Shown: in pieces, positions 35,424-44,217 of the stretch
Layout: each line of letters begins with the position of its first letter
Position numbering within the stretch: position 1 is the stretch's first letter
Assembly: GCF_013141765.1 (NCBI RefSeq)
Contig: NZ_WHOD01000105.1
Span: 62,001 to 126,000 of the forward strand
Origin: Paenibacillus foliorum
GTDB lineage: Bacteria; Bacillota; Bacilli; Paenibacillales; NBRC-103111
Reading direction: 5' to 3'
DNA: 64,000 nucleotides
The notes under the pieces: model-generated
Told to the model about the DNA's origin: nothing
What the model saw: only the letters and a program-made list of their open reading frames with translations
The model's database searches: none
Made by a program: the position numbers and the translations under genes

Positions 35424-35447
35424 AAATAAAAACACCCAATTAGGGTG
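35424..35447 (-). terminator. Intrinsic terminator after osmC-type gene
   Basis: CACCC/GGGTG pairs over a five-base loop with an A/T-rich tract reading TTTTTATTT after it on the minus strand. Confidence 0.75.
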
Positions 35448-35475
35448 CTAAATGGACCTACGATATCAAACGAGA

Positions 35476-35928
35476 TTAATTTTCGATGACAATGCCACTT
35501 AATTTTAGATTGACCAAGTTTGCGATTGTATCTCCTACAGGGCAAGTTTCTTCTAAAAACTTAACAAATTCTTCTACTTTTTCTTTTGGTGCGTCTGTTT
35601 TGATATGAAAGGTGTAACGAATATCTGAGTATCCAGGTCGAACGTCTGATTTTTTAAAGAATCCATCCAAATCTAGATCCCCTTCGACTTCCACTCGAAA
35701 ATCTTCAAGATTGATATTAAACTTTTTTGCATAAACTCTGGCAACAATTGACTGACAAGCTCCCAATGAACCAAGTAACGCTTCGACTGGATTCATTCCA
35801 GTATCTGTCCCCCCCAAGCTCTTGGGTTCATCAATCGTAAACTCGAAATTTCTAGAACGAACATTAACGACTACGCCTTCTTGTAATTGTGCAGTTGCTT
35901 TGAATGTTGTAATAGCTATGATACTCAC
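35476..35928 (-). CDS. OsmC-family protein
   Basis: OsmC proteins detoxify organic hydroperoxides through a reactive Cys pair. The 150 residues show TGMNPVEALLGSLGACQSIV, whose Cys57 sits where the first catalytic Cys lies, and a second Cys in EETCPVGDTIAN near 130, giving the usual pair. The start codon is doubtful: the GTG at 35928 abuts AAAGGA, with no ATG nearby, and an ATA or ATT a few codons in would sit at better spacing. The gene is AT-rich and convergent with the small gene before it. Confidence 0.85.
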   Translation of the reverse strand: MSIIAITTFKATAQLQEGVVVNVRSRNFEFTIDEPKSLGGTDTGMNPVEALLGSLGACQSIVARVYAKKFNINLEDFRVEVEGDLDLDGFFKKSDVRPGYSDIRYTFHIKTDAPKEKVEEFVKFLEETCPVGDTIANLVNLKLSGIVIEN

Positions 35929-36093
35929 TCCTTTAGGATAAATAATAAGTTCTGTATAAGAATACCATATAATTCCGATAGTGTTAATAATCTTGCAGGG
36001 AAAGCCCTTTTCATTCTCAACATTTTGTTTAATTTTCTTTGTATAGAGTAATAATTAATGTAGTACCTAATTAGAACGGAAAGGTTGTTAGTT

Positions 36094-36519
36094 ATGTTTG
36101 CACATATTGTGTTAGCCTATGATGGTTCCTATTCTTCGAAAAAAGCTCTAGAAAAAGCAATCGAATTTGCCAAAAATAATAACTCAAAACTTGAGGTTGT
36201 TCACTCTCTCCATAACCGAGCTGCTATAATTGGAGAAGCCATATTTACTCCTTCTGATGATTATGAAAAGGATTATTTAGAACATACGCAAGTTATTATA
36301 GACAAACTAAACGATGAACTGTCACATATTCCAAATGCAAAAGCGACACTACTTATAGGCAATCCAGTTACAACCATTTTAAATTATGCTTACGATATTT
36401 CAGCTGATCTGGTTATAGTAGGTAATAGAGGGCTATCTGATGTTAAGGAATTTTTCTTGGGAAGTGTAAGCCATAATTTAGTCCAACATTCTAGGATCCC
36501 AGTACTTGTGATAAAGTAA
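36094..36519 (+). CDS. Universal stress protein (UspA family)
   Basis: The 141-residue protein has the Rossmann-like Usp fold: HIVLAYDGSYSSKKALEKA at the start and the ATP-binding motif G-2X-G-9X-G-S visible as GNRGLSDVKEFFLGSVS at about 117. The ATG at 36094 follows GGAAAGG about nine bases upstream and is preferred over the TTG at 36085, which lies inside that site. These proteins bind ATP and help survival under starvation or stress; the exact role here is unknown. Confidence 0.9.
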   Translation: MFAHIVLAYDGSYSSKKALEKAIEFAKNNNSKLEVVHSLHNRAAIIGEAIFTPSDDYEKDYLEHTQVIIDKLNDELSHIPNAKATLLIGNPVTTILNYAYDISADLVIVGNRGLSDVKEFFLGSVSHNLVQHSRIPVLVIK

Positions 36520-36651
36520 TACACTCATAACTTCGACATCCTCAATGGATGTTTTTTTATTTTTCATTTCATCATATTCCAACAAATGTCAACACATAGT
36601 TAACATATTCCCTCTTTTATGCATTATTATATATGGAGGAGGGATGTTGAA

Positions 36652-36849
36652 TTGCCGCGCTTACTTTACGAATACATCTATGTGAATATGTGGATCTTAT
36701 TTTTTCTTACTCTAGTGTGGACTAATGATGGTCAAATATCTATATTTGAGGGATGCTTACTAATCATCATTTCTATTACAGGCATTGCCCTTGTTGCTAA
36801 AAAGCAATTGCGAGCACCAAATAGTTCTAAATTTCGAAAGCCCTTTTAG
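36652..36849 (+). CDS. Small membrane protein
   Basis: I do not recognise this 65-residue protein. It has two hydrophobic segments (YVNMWILFFLTLVW and CLLIIISITGIALVA) with a basic C-terminus. The TTG at 36652 follows GGAGGAGGG about nine bases upstream, which decides the start; an ATG inside that site reads another frame and stops soon. A terminator-like hairpin begins within its last codons. Confidence 0.55.
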   Translation: MPRLLYEYIYVNMWILFFLTLVWTNDGQISIFEGCLLIIISITGIALVAKKQLRAPNSSKFRKPF

Positions 36850-36865
36850 GAGCTTTCTTTTTTTT
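36836..36865 (+). terminator. Intrinsic terminator overlapping the end of the small membrane gene
   Basis: GAAAGCCC and GAGCTTTC pair around the stop codon (one bulge), followed by eight T residues. Confidence 0.75.
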
Positions 36866-37021
36866 CTCGACAACAAGATTAACTATCAGATATTTCCAAT
36901 CTTTTGTCGCAATCGTTTGGCCCACTTTCCCAAAAGTAGTCAAGTAACGACAACTGTATTCGAGTACCTTTTTATCTTCGTTCTGCTACTCTATTAAAAA
37001 AGCAGGAAGAAGATGTTCTAT

Positions 37022-37126
37022 ATGACTGATTTTCTAATTTTGCCGCTCATGATGCTTGCTATTGGTTGTGTTGCTCTTGTAACCATATTTGGACTGCAAG
37101 CCATTCTTAAAAAGTTTGAAAAGTAG
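37022..37126 (+). CDS. Possible 34-residue membrane peptide
   Basis: The frame reads MTDFLILPLMMLAIG, CVALVTIFGLQAILK and KFEK. It forms one membrane helix with a basic end, typical of small bacterial membrane peptides. An AGGAAG tract lies about 13 bases upstream, further than usual. It is too short for certain annotation, but the amphipathic ending and lack of overlap with other genes are suggestive. Confidence 0.4.
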   Translation: MTDFLILPLMMLAIGCVALVTIFGLQAILKKFEK

Positions 37127-37144
37127 CTCAAATTTTAGTCTATC

Positions 37145-37840
37145 TTATTCAGACTTTATGACTTGTAAATCCCCCATAGGCTTCGCAAGATCCCTCCAGC
37201 ACAGAGGTATGACTTTACTGCTATCGACGTAAACAGTCCGTAAATATTGGGATACATTGTTAACCTGATCTTCTATGAGCACTTCTTTTATTTCGGACGC
37301 ATTCGTTGGAACTAACTTATTCATTATGCTCTTGAAGCTACGTAACGGTAGAAACATAGCCAGACTCTTCTTGTAAGAACAATGTTTGGGGAACCGCGGC
37401 GAGCTTCCCGAGTCGTATTTAGATAACTTGACTGAGGAAAAATGTTCAGCTAATAAGGAGTTCGCATCGAATTCCAGGACAGCAAAGCCTTCTTCCGGTT
37501 CTCTTCTTGCGTAAGTGTCCATCATTTTCTGACAATCCTTCAAGGTTGGCCAAAAAAATACATGTCGATTCAGACACTCCCGAAATTGCTCCTGAGTGAT
37601 TCCATGATCTATCATACTGTCAGGAATCCTTAAGTGAGCATTTAGAGTAACCGAGAACTCATAATAATTCACTACCCTAGCCTCTGAACGGCGTTCACCT
37701 GCCAAGTGGGGACTTATGTTATAGCTTGACAATAGAGCATCGTAATGGGCAATGGCGGACAAATTCGTTACTCTTGTAAAATGATAAAGGGACTTTCTGC
37801 TTTTTGCTTTTGTTATTGCATTAATAATAGCAGCTTTCAT
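37145..37840 (-). CDS. DUF7002/DUF4433-like protein, possible ADP-ribosyltransferase fold
   Basis: The 231-residue protein starts with KSLYHFTRVTNLSAIAHYDA, which resembles the Y-H-F-T opening of DarT- and DUF7002-type proteins that share the ADP-ribosyltransferase fold. Later segments (NYYEFSVTLNAHLRI, HVFFWPTLKDCQKMMDTYARR, SGSSPRFPKHCSYKKSLAMF) fit DUF7002 better than DarT. No catalytic activity is proven, and no antitoxin-like partner is next to it. It lies alone on the minus strand between a small membrane gene and a two-component system. Confidence 0.55.
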   Translation of the reverse strand: MKAAIINAITKAKSRKSLYHFTRVTNLSAIAHYDALLSSYNISPHLAGERRSEARVVNYYEFSVTLNAHLRIPDSMIDHGITQEQFRECLNRHVFFWPTLKDCQKMMDTYARREPEEGFAVLEFDANSLLAEHFSSVKLSKYDSGSSPRFPKHCSYKKSLAMFLPLRSFKSIMNKLVPTNASEIKEVLIEDQVNNVSQYLRTVYVDSSKVIPLCWRDLAKPMGDLQVIKSE

Positions 37841-37917
37841 TATTTCATTCCTTCATGTCGTTATTGATATTTACCACTCAACAGCACCCCTGTTAACGGA
37901 CTCCATACCAATTACAC

Positions 37918-39294
37918 TTACAAATAAGGCAGCCTCACCCAAAAGGTTGTCCCTTTGCCCCATTCACTTTGTACCTCAATATTTCCTTGATGAAGCTTAA
38001 TAATTTTATACGCAATAGATAGACCCAAGCCACTTCCGGAAAGAGTACGGTTTCTCGCTTTGTCTGCTTTATAGAAACGTTCAAAAATATGAGGCAGCTC
38101 GGAGTCAGGTATACCAATACCCGTATCGCGAATCGTCACGACAAGGTCTTGTTCAACCGAAATCTCGATCTGAATCGTCCCACCCGTGCGCGAAAACTTA
38201 ATACTGTTTGTGATGAGATTAAGCCATACTTGATATAAAAGCTGGGGGTCGGCAGAGATTACGATTTCCGGCAATTCAATCTCCAGCAATAGCTGCTTCT
38301 CTGTCCATTGCCACTCCGTTAAAATCAAAATTTGCCTGATTTGTTCATCCAAACGAATAGCCGTCCTTTTCAAGACACTCGCTTCTTTGTCTAACGCAGC
38401 CAGTGTCAAAAGCTGTTTGCTTAATGACGACAAACGCCTGCTTTCGCTCTCAATGATATGAAGGTACCTTTCCTCTTCCTCCGAGGTCACTTCTTTATTC
38501 AGAATGGCTTGAGTGAAGCCTTGAATCGATGTTAAGGGGGATTGAATTTCATGTGATACATTAGCAACAAACTCCTGCCTCATATCATCTAGCTGCTTGA
38601 GCGACAATGCCATAGTAGAAAAATGTCTCGCCAAATTTCCAATTTCGTCTTGACGCGATAAATCCATAGCGATGTTATAATCCCCGCCAACAATTTTATT
38701 CGTGGCTTCCGTTAGCTTTTCCACAGGCTTCACGATGTATCGTGTGAAAATAACAATTAATACCAAGCTGCATACAAAAGTATACCCTAATATAACAGCA
38801 AGCAATCTCCGTACTTCGCCGATCTGTTGTTCCAAATTGGGGCGTACAAACAATGCATAGGCTTCCCCTTTCACTCTTAATGGAAGTCCTATACTGTTTT
38901 GAATGCTGTTTTCAAAAAAACTAGTAACCAGCCTCAGCCGATGTTCTTCCCATATACCATGATAGGTTTCTCCCTCAAGCACTCGGCGAATAGACTCAGG
39001 ATCAATTTGTTTATGCTTAAAAGGGCCGCCGTAAAAAGTACCTTCCAGCTGATCGTTAACCAGATAGATCTGAAAGCCCATATTAGCTATGTGCGACATG
39101 TACTCATTCATATCCAATTCTGGCGTTTGTTCGTATAAAGCTCTGATTTCTCTAGCGATATTCATTACCTTTTGTTCGTTATTCCCGTCCGATCTACCCA
39201 AATAATATAGATTTGACACCAGCAATGCAAAAACACTACTCACCATCGCGATCAAAACAAAAGTGATCACAATCCGAAAATAGAGTGTCTTCAT
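37918..39294 (-). CDS. Sensor histidine kinase (HAMP, HisKA, HATPase_c)
   Basis: This 458-residue membrane kinase has helices at about 8-28 and 163-188 enclosing a 130-residue extracellular sensor, a HAMP linker, the phosphorylated H248 in NVSHEIQSPLTSIQGF, and an HATPase domain (N box LITNSIKFSRTGG, DTGIGIPDSELP, SGSGLGLSIAYKI). The ATG overlaps the regulator stop by four bases. It controls an unknown response; the divergent CopD-like gene next to the regulator is one candidate target. Confidence 0.94.
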   Translation of the reverse strand: MKTLYFRIVITFVLIAMVSSVFALLVSNLYYLGRSDGNNEQKVMNIAREIRALYEQTPELDMNEYMSHIANMGFQIYLVNDQLEGTFYGGPFKHKQIDPESIRRVLEGETYHGIWEEHRLRLVTSFFENSIQNSIGLPLRVKGEAYALFVRPNLEQQIGEVRRLLAVILGYTFVCSLVLIVIFTRYIVKPVEKLTEATNKIVGGDYNIAMDLSRQDEIGNLARHFSTMALSLKQLDDMRQEFVANVSHEIQSPLTSIQGFTQAILNKEVTSEEEERYLHIIESESRRLSSLSKQLLTLAALDKEASVLKRTAIRLDEQIRQILILTEWQWTEKQLLLEIELPEIVISADPQLLYQVWLNLITNSIKFSRTGGTIQIEISVEQDLVVTIRDTGIGIPDSELPHIFERFYKADKARNRTLSGSGLGLSIAYKIIKLHQGNIEVQSEWGKGTTFWVRLPYL

Positions 39295-39971
39295 TCTCCA
39301 CGCACCTCAAACTTATAGCCTAAGCCGCGCACCGTTGTGATAACAAAGTCGTCCGTTTTTTCATAGAAACGTTCCCGCAATCTTTTAATATGTACGTCAA
39401 TAGTCCGGCTGTCTCCTTCATAATCGGTTCCCCAAATAAGCTGTAGAAGCTGCTCCCGTGTAAAAATACGTCCTGGGTTACTCGCCAGTTGCGCCAGTAG
39501 TTCAAACTCCTTTAAAGGCAGAACGATGGCATCATTACCGATTTTCACATCATAGCTTTTTCGGTCTATGGTCGTGTTATTAAGCTTAATCAATTCGGAG
39601 GAAACCATCTGATATCGGCGTAACAAGGCTTTGATCCGAAACATTAGCTCCTTTGGCTCGAACGGTTTTACCATATAATCATCTGTGCCCGATAAAAAAC
39701 CTTTCTCTTTATCCTCTAGCTCTCCTTTAGCCGTCAGCATAATGACAGGGATATCAAAGTGCTTGCGTATTTCCTCGCACACCTCCCAGCCATTCCTCAT
39801 AGGCATCATAACATCCACTACCGCTAAATGAACTTGCTCATTCTCCAAGATGAGAGAAGCTTGTTCTCCGTCTTCTGCCTCCAGTACGATGTAGCCTTCC
39901 TTCTTGAATATGTGACGCAGCAGCTCCCTAATGTGGGGATCATCATCTGCCACTAAAATACGGATTCTCAA
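39291..39971 (-). CDS. OmpR-family response regulator
   Basis: The 226-residue regulator has a receiver domain with ILVADDDPH, phosphorylated D53 (LAVVDVMMPMRNG) and the TDDYMVKPFEPKEL Lys, then a winged helix with LPLKEFELLAQLASNPG and DSRTIDVHIKRLRERF. It is first in the pair with the kinase and starts about 225 bases from the divergent membrane protein gene at 40197. Confidence 0.95.
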   Translation of the reverse strand: MRIRILVADDDPHIRELLRHIFKKEGYIVLEAEDGEQASLILENEQVHLAVVDVMMPMRNGWEVCEEIRKHFDIPVIMLTAKGELEDKEKGFLSGTDDYMVKPFEPKELMFRIKALLRRYQMVSSELIKLNNTTIDRKSYDVKIGNDAIVLPLKEFELLAQLASNPGRIFTREQLLQLIWGTDYEGDSRTIDVHIKRLRERFYEKTDDFVITTVRGLGYKFEVRGE

Positions 39972-40196
39972 GTTCTACACCTTCTCCAGTTGAATTCGCA
40001 ACTTTAGCTTAAAAGAGAATTATGAACTGGATATGAATGGAACATTACAGTCGAGGCTCGATGCAGTAACCATTCAATAGAAAGCTCTCTGAGACAGTTG
40101 TAATCTTCCGTTCATCAGCCGTTCATATTACTAGCCTAAAATTCAATGTGTGAGACGAAGAATACAAATAAAAAGATAAAGGACGGGGGATTATAC

Positions 40197-40640
40197 ATGT
40201 TTGGTACTCTGTTATTTTTACACCTAACAGGTCTAATTATTTGGCTAGGCGCATTATTTGCCATTGTAGTCATGCTATTTATGTTAAGAAAGCAGTTAGG
40301 GTCTCAGGAACCCAATAAAATGGCAAAACGAATTATCCGCAGCTTCAGTATGTTCGCTCATCCGAGTGCTGTCATTGTTTTAATTAGCGGTGTCATTATG
40401 ATTATTCAGATGGGGATGGGCAGCGGTAAGCCAATATGGCTGAATGTAATGGAAAAAGGGGGCGGAACCATCATACTGCTTGCTCTTATTCTGACTGGCA
40501 TTTTAGGCAGTAAAATCAAAAAACGGCTGAGTACCGCCGAGCAGCCGCAGCAAGTTAAATTATCGGGCTATTTGGTAAGCTTGAGTTCTATGATCGTTCT
40601 GGCACTTTCTGTTGTACTTATTGTTAGTTTAAAAATTTAA
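40197..40640 (+). CDS. Four-helix membrane protein, CopD/DUF2269-like
   Basis: The 147-residue protein has four hydrophobic segments (MFGTLLFLHLTGLIIWLGAL; PSAVIVLISGVIMIIQMG; TIILLALILTGILG; LSSMIVLALSVVLIVSL) with the H-L-x-G-x-x-x-W-L-G opening seen in DUF2269/CopD-like families. The ATG at 40197 has GGGGGA six to seven bases upstream; the open frame from 40146 is longer but unsupported. It is divergent from the OmpR-type two-component system. Metal or redox roles are family guesses. Confidence 0.7.
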   Translation: MFGTLLFLHLTGLIIWLGALFAIVVMLFMLRKQLGSQEPNKMAKRIIRSFSMFAHPSAVIVLISGVIMIIQMGMGSGKPIWLNVMEKGGGTIILLALILTGILGSKIKKRLSTAEQPQQVKLSGYLVSLSSMIVLALSVVLIVSLKI

Positions 40641-40666
40641 TTTTATGCTGCATGGCCTGAGCCTAG

Positions 40667-40704
40667 AAACAGACCGAGGAATTTGTATTCCGTGGTCTGT
40701 TTTA
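40667..40704. terminator. Intrinsic terminator between convergent genes
   Basis: AACAGACC pairs with GGTCTGTT around an inner GGAAT/ATTCC stem, followed by T residues on the plus strand. Confidence 0.85.
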
Positions 40705-40712
40705 ATACCCAT

Positions 40713-41459
40713 TTAACTAGAAGGATTTTCTTTCACAGCCGATATAATCAAGAACATAGGTCTTCGTTTTTCATCTTTCATTACTTCATTATTTTTCAAC
40801 ATTTCATCGGATGGCATGGGTTCCTTAATGGCTTTTAATGCAAACCCCGCGCCAATTAAGTCATTAATATAAGTTGAGATTGTACGATGGTATTTAATTA
40901 CATTTTCCGTTAAAAATGTTGTTTCGCGCACTCCCTCAGATTGATAGTTATCTACAGGCCAATGCAGACGGTTTCCTTGATCATCAAGATACCAATCTTG
41001 TTCATTTCGAGAGGTAAATATAGGATGTTCAACTGAAAAAACGAAAGCACCTCCTGGCTTTAGACAATCATGCACCTTTTTGCAAATGACCTCAAATGAT
41101 TCGATATAGTGGAAAGCCAATGAACTAATAACTACATCAAATTGTGATTTTGAGAATTCAATATCTTCAATCGGAAGCTTTAGATAAGAAATTGCAGGAT
41201 CATCTGTCTGTTCCCGGGCCCTTTGAAGCATGTTTTCAGAAATATCAACACCTATCACTGAACTTGCATGTTGCTCTCGAGCAAACCGACAATGCCAACC
41301 GAATCCGCATCCTAAATCAAGCACACTTTTATCTTTTAAATTTGGTATTAATTTTTTGAAAACATGCCATTCTCCCGCACCTTCAAGCCCTTTGATTGAA
41401 CGCGGCATTTCTTTATAGGCAGAAAAAAATTTGGAATCATCATATTTATTTTGTTTCAC
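40713..41459 (-). CDS. Class I SAM-dependent methyltransferase
   Basis: This 248-residue enzyme uses S-adenosylmethionine. Motif I is SVLDLGCGFGWHCRFA at about 44-59, the acidic motif II residue lies in VIGVDISENML, and motif III-like FDVVISSLAFHYIE and LKPGGAFVFSVEHPIF follow, as in UbiE/Methyltransf_11-type proteins. The substrate is unknown. The GTG at 41459 has AGGAGA eight bases upstream, so the longer frame to 41525 is not used. Confidence 0.9.
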   Translation of the reverse strand: MKQNKYDDSKFFSAYKEMPRSIKGLEGAGEWHVFKKLIPNLKDKSVLDLGCGFGWHCRFAREQHASSVIGVDISENMLQRAREQTDDPAISYLKLPIEDIEFSKSQFDVVISSLAFHYIESFEVICKKVHDCLKPGGAFVFSVEHPIFTSRNEQDWYLDDQGNRLHWPVDNYQSEGVRETTFLTENVIKYHRTISTYINDLIGAGFALKAIKEPMPSDEMLKNNEVMKDEKRRPMFLIISAVKENPSS

Positions 41460-41579
41460 CTGATACTCTCCTAATTCTAGAATGCTCACTCTATAGGAGT
41501 ACCATTGAAACGCCTTGAATGTCAAGTTTTAGGGTAAAAAGCTGGATCTTAATGTTGAATCCTTACAATCCCGCTTACG

Positions 41580-41807
41580 CTATTTCATTTGAATGGAGGT
41601 AAAATTGAACATTTTCGCTATTCCCTTCGCACAAGACATTGCTTCTTTCTGCGTATTCCAGACATCTAACAATCCTGACGTAGGTTTACCATCCGTATTT
41701 TCTCCACTGATTTTTACGCAATATTGATTAACACAATCTTTGTAAATAGTAATGTCACTTACTGATCTAAGCTTAGCAATTGTTACGCTGCTAGGTGTCA
41801 TTCTCAT
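41580..41807 (-). CDS. Small protein of unknown function
   Basis: I do not recognise this 75-residue protein. It has two Cys residues in YKDCVNQYCVKIS, suggesting a small redox or metal-binding fold, and ends in a helix rich in Lys (KEAMSCAKGIAKMFN). The ATG has AGAGG about eight bases upstream. It lies between a methyltransferase gene and a sugar ABC operon with no clear partner. Confidence 0.5.
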   Translation of the reverse strand: MRMTPSSVTIAKLRSVSDITIYKDCVNQYCVKISGENTDGKPTSGLLDVWNTQKEAMSCAKGIAKMFNFTSIQMK

Positions 41808-41902
41808 CGCTCAATCCTCTCGAAAAATAATACTTATGCTCATCATATAATTCAACAACAGTGGAATACACTGCGCTAAAAGAGAACTTCATTCCAACAA
41901 AC

Positions 41903-41950
41903 AAAAAAATCCCACCGCGATTGATCGAACTGCGACCAAACACGATGGGA
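41903..41950 (-). terminator. Intrinsic terminator after the carbohydrate-binding protein gene
   Basis: On the minus strand TCCCATCGTG (41941-41950) pairs with CGCGGTGGGA (41910-41919), with two wobble pairs, and is followed by seven T residues. Confidence 0.88.
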
Positions 41951-41988
41951 ATCACTATAATCTTGTAAATGCGCCATCCCTTTCAGGA

Positions 41989-43341
41989 TTACTTTTTATT
42001 CAATAGAGCTTTCGCAATTATGGCGTTACCCGCTTGCTCCGCATCGGATAAACCCTGCTCTACTGATTTTTTGCCATATAGGATAGCTTCCATTTCTTTC
42101 GACACAACGGGTTCAAGTGCGGTAGAACTAGGTATACGAATCAAGAATCGGTCGGCAGTTAATAGCTTTTCGGCAATGCCTTGGACAGGATTCGCTTTTA
42201 AAAAGGCTTTGTAACTATCCAGTTGAGACACACTGGCGCGAACAGGTAAATATCCCGTTTTTTGCGCCCAATATGCACTGTTTTCGGTATTGATTAGAAA
42301 TTTAATGTAATTCCACGCGCCCAGCTTCTGTTCCTCTGTTAGATTACCGAATACGGTCACATTCGTCCCTTGAATATAAGCAACTGACTTTTTCCCTTTG
42401 GGAGGAACAGCAGCGAACCAGTCGAACTTGCCTCCAACCGCTTTATTAACAAAAGAAAGCCCTGCCGACGAACCTACATACATCGCGATATCTCCACGCC
42501 CGAACGGCTCAGACAAGAAGCCATCTTCTCCTGCTAGTCGAGCTGCACCGCTTTGCAGCATATCACGTATGAATGAAATCCCCGCTCTTCCTTCAGGTGA
42601 ATTGAAGACTAATCTTTGATTTGTTTCATCGTAGAACTCACCGCCCGCTTGCACTACATAATTATACGATTCTAGTACAATGCCGTTCTCAAAGCCAGAT
42701 CCGTAAATTTTCCCTTTGCCATCAGACTTTGTCCTCGTTAACTTGCTTGCCGCTACCTGCCATTCATCCCATGTCTGCGGTACTTTTACGTTGTTTTGTT
42801 CCAGCATCGTCTTATTGTAAAATAAAATGGGCGCGCTCTTATTGAATGGAAGACTATAATAATGACCATCCCACTTATTTTCTTCCCGGAGAAGAGGGTA
42901 AATATCGTTAAGCTCGGCTTCAGACATCCCGTGTTTCGGATCATTAATGTAAGGAGTCAAATCCGTCAGGAGACCTTCTCGGACAAATGATGTATTCCAA
43001 TCCCCATAGGTTTGTGCTAAAGCTGGAGAACGATTGGCTTTGGCTGCGGCGATTAACTTCTGTTGCAAATCTGTATAGCTGCCTTGATACACCAGTTTAA
43101 CTTTGACATTGGGTGATTGAGCCTCAAAGTCCGTCGTTATTTTCTGCAATGCTTGCGCCAATTCACCAGTCATAGCGTGCCAGAACTCAACCTCTACGGG
43201 TTTATCGATGGATGACGGGATTTTCGAGTCGTTATCGATAGAAGCTGATGACTCCGTTAAATTTTTGGGAATCGAGCTCCCACAGGCAGTCAAACTAAAC
43301 GCAAGCATACTTATTCCTAAACGCTGAATCCATTTTTTCAT
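41989..43341 (-). CDS. Carbohydrate ABC transporter substrate-binding lipoprotein (UgpB type)
   Basis: This 450-residue receptor binds an oligosaccharide or glycerol-phosphate-like solute. It has a lipobox (FSLTACGSS), the VEFWHAMTGELAQALQ opening of class I sugar receptors, and LPFNKSAPILFYNKTML in the middle, typical of UgpB/YcjN-like proteins. It is the last gene of a four-gene operon: ATPase, two permeases, binding protein. A terminator follows 40 bases downstream. The substrate cannot be read from the sequence. Confidence 0.92.
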   Translation of the reverse strand: MKKWIQRLGISMLAFSLTACGSSIPKNLTESSASIDNDSKIPSSIDKPVEVEFWHAMTGELAQALQKITTDFEAQSPNVKVKLVYQGSYTDLQQKLIAAAKANRSPALAQTYGDWNTSFVREGLLTDLTPYINDPKHGMSEAELNDIYPLLREENKWDGHYYSLPFNKSAPILFYNKTMLEQNNVKVPQTWDEWQVAASKLTRTKSDGKGKIYGSGFENGIVLESYNYVVQAGGEFYDETNQRLVFNSPEGRAGISFIRDMLQSGAARLAGEDGFLSEPFGRGDIAMYVGSSAGLSFVNKAVGGKFDWFAAVPPKGKKSVAYIQGTNVTVFGNLTEEQKLGAWNYIKFLINTENSAYWAQKTGYLPVRASVSQLDSYKAFLKANPVQGIAEKLLTADRFLIRIPSSTALEPVVSKEMEAILYGKKSVEQGLSDAEQAGNAIIAKALLNKK

Positions 43342-43378
43342 AATTTCCCCTCCAAAATCAGTTCACATTCAGGGGCTC

Positions 43379-44203
43379 TTATCCCTTTAATCCTCCCTGT
43401 GAAACACCTTCGATTATATATTTTCGTAAAAAAACATAGCATAGCAGCATAGGAAATACGACGAAAGTGGAGGCAGCCATCAGTCGTTCGTAATTGACTC
43501 CAATCTCGGTCATAAGAGACACCAGGCCTACTTGAAGGGTGCGCATTTCTACCGAATTCGTGACAAGCAGCGGCCATAAATAAGCATTCCAGTTACCTAT
43601 CGCTTTCATAAGTATCATGGTTGCAATCACAGGTTTAATAAGCGGTACCATAACCCGACGCAAATAGCCAAAAGGACTATACCCATCCACTCTCGCCGCG
43701 TAGTAATAATGTGCAGGAATGCTTTCAAAATGCTGTCGCAGCAAGTAGATGGAAAAAACACTTATCGATAAGGGAACAATCATCGCTTCGTATCGATCTA
43801 TCCATCCTAGCTTTGTGATTGTAACAAAATTGGGAATAAGCAGCATTTCAGATGGAACCATCATTGCGCTCAGCAGCAGCGTGAACAATACGTCTCGGCC
43901 ATAAAAGGACAGCCTTGCAAAAGCAAATGCAGCCAATATGGAAATAATCACACTTCCTAATGTACTGAATGAGGTAACCATGATGCTATTCCACAAATAA
44001 CGGGAAAACGGGGCCGCTCCCCACATGTCAGCGTAATTTTGCCACATCAATCGAGATGGAATCCACTTGGGTGGGAGCAGCATGACTTCGGAGCTTGGTT
44101 TGAGAGAAGTCATAATCATCCAAACAAACGGCAAGAGCATGAAGATGCCCCCAGTACCAAGCAGTAAATAAATGATTAGCTTCGTTAAATCCCCTCTCAT
44201 CAC
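43379..44203 (-). CDS. Carbohydrate ABC transporter permease (UgpE type)
   Basis: The 274-residue permease has six membrane segments and the EAA motif in ARVDGYSPFGYLRRVMVPLI near residue 190-205. It carries the family opening LLLGTGGIFMLLPFVWMIMT and SLKPSSEVMLLPPKWIPSR at the N-terminus. It pairs with the upstream UgpA-type permease, fifteen bases away, and the binding protein gene follows 38 bases later. Confidence 0.94.
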   Translation of the reverse strand: MMRGDLTKLIIYLLLGTGGIFMLLPFVWMIMTSLKPSSEVMLLPPKWIPSRLMWQNYADMWGAAPFSRYLWNSIMVTSFSTLGSVIISILAAFAFARLSFYGRDVLFTLLLSAMMVPSEMLLIPNFVTITKLGWIDRYEAMIVPLSISVFSIYLLRQHFESIPAHYYYAARVDGYSPFGYLRRVMVPLIKPVIATMILMKAIGNWNAYLWPLLVTNSVEMRTLQVGLVSLMTEIGVNYERLMAASTFVVFPMLLCYVFLRKYIIEGVSQGGLKG

Positions 44204-44217
44204 AGCGGAGTTCCTTC

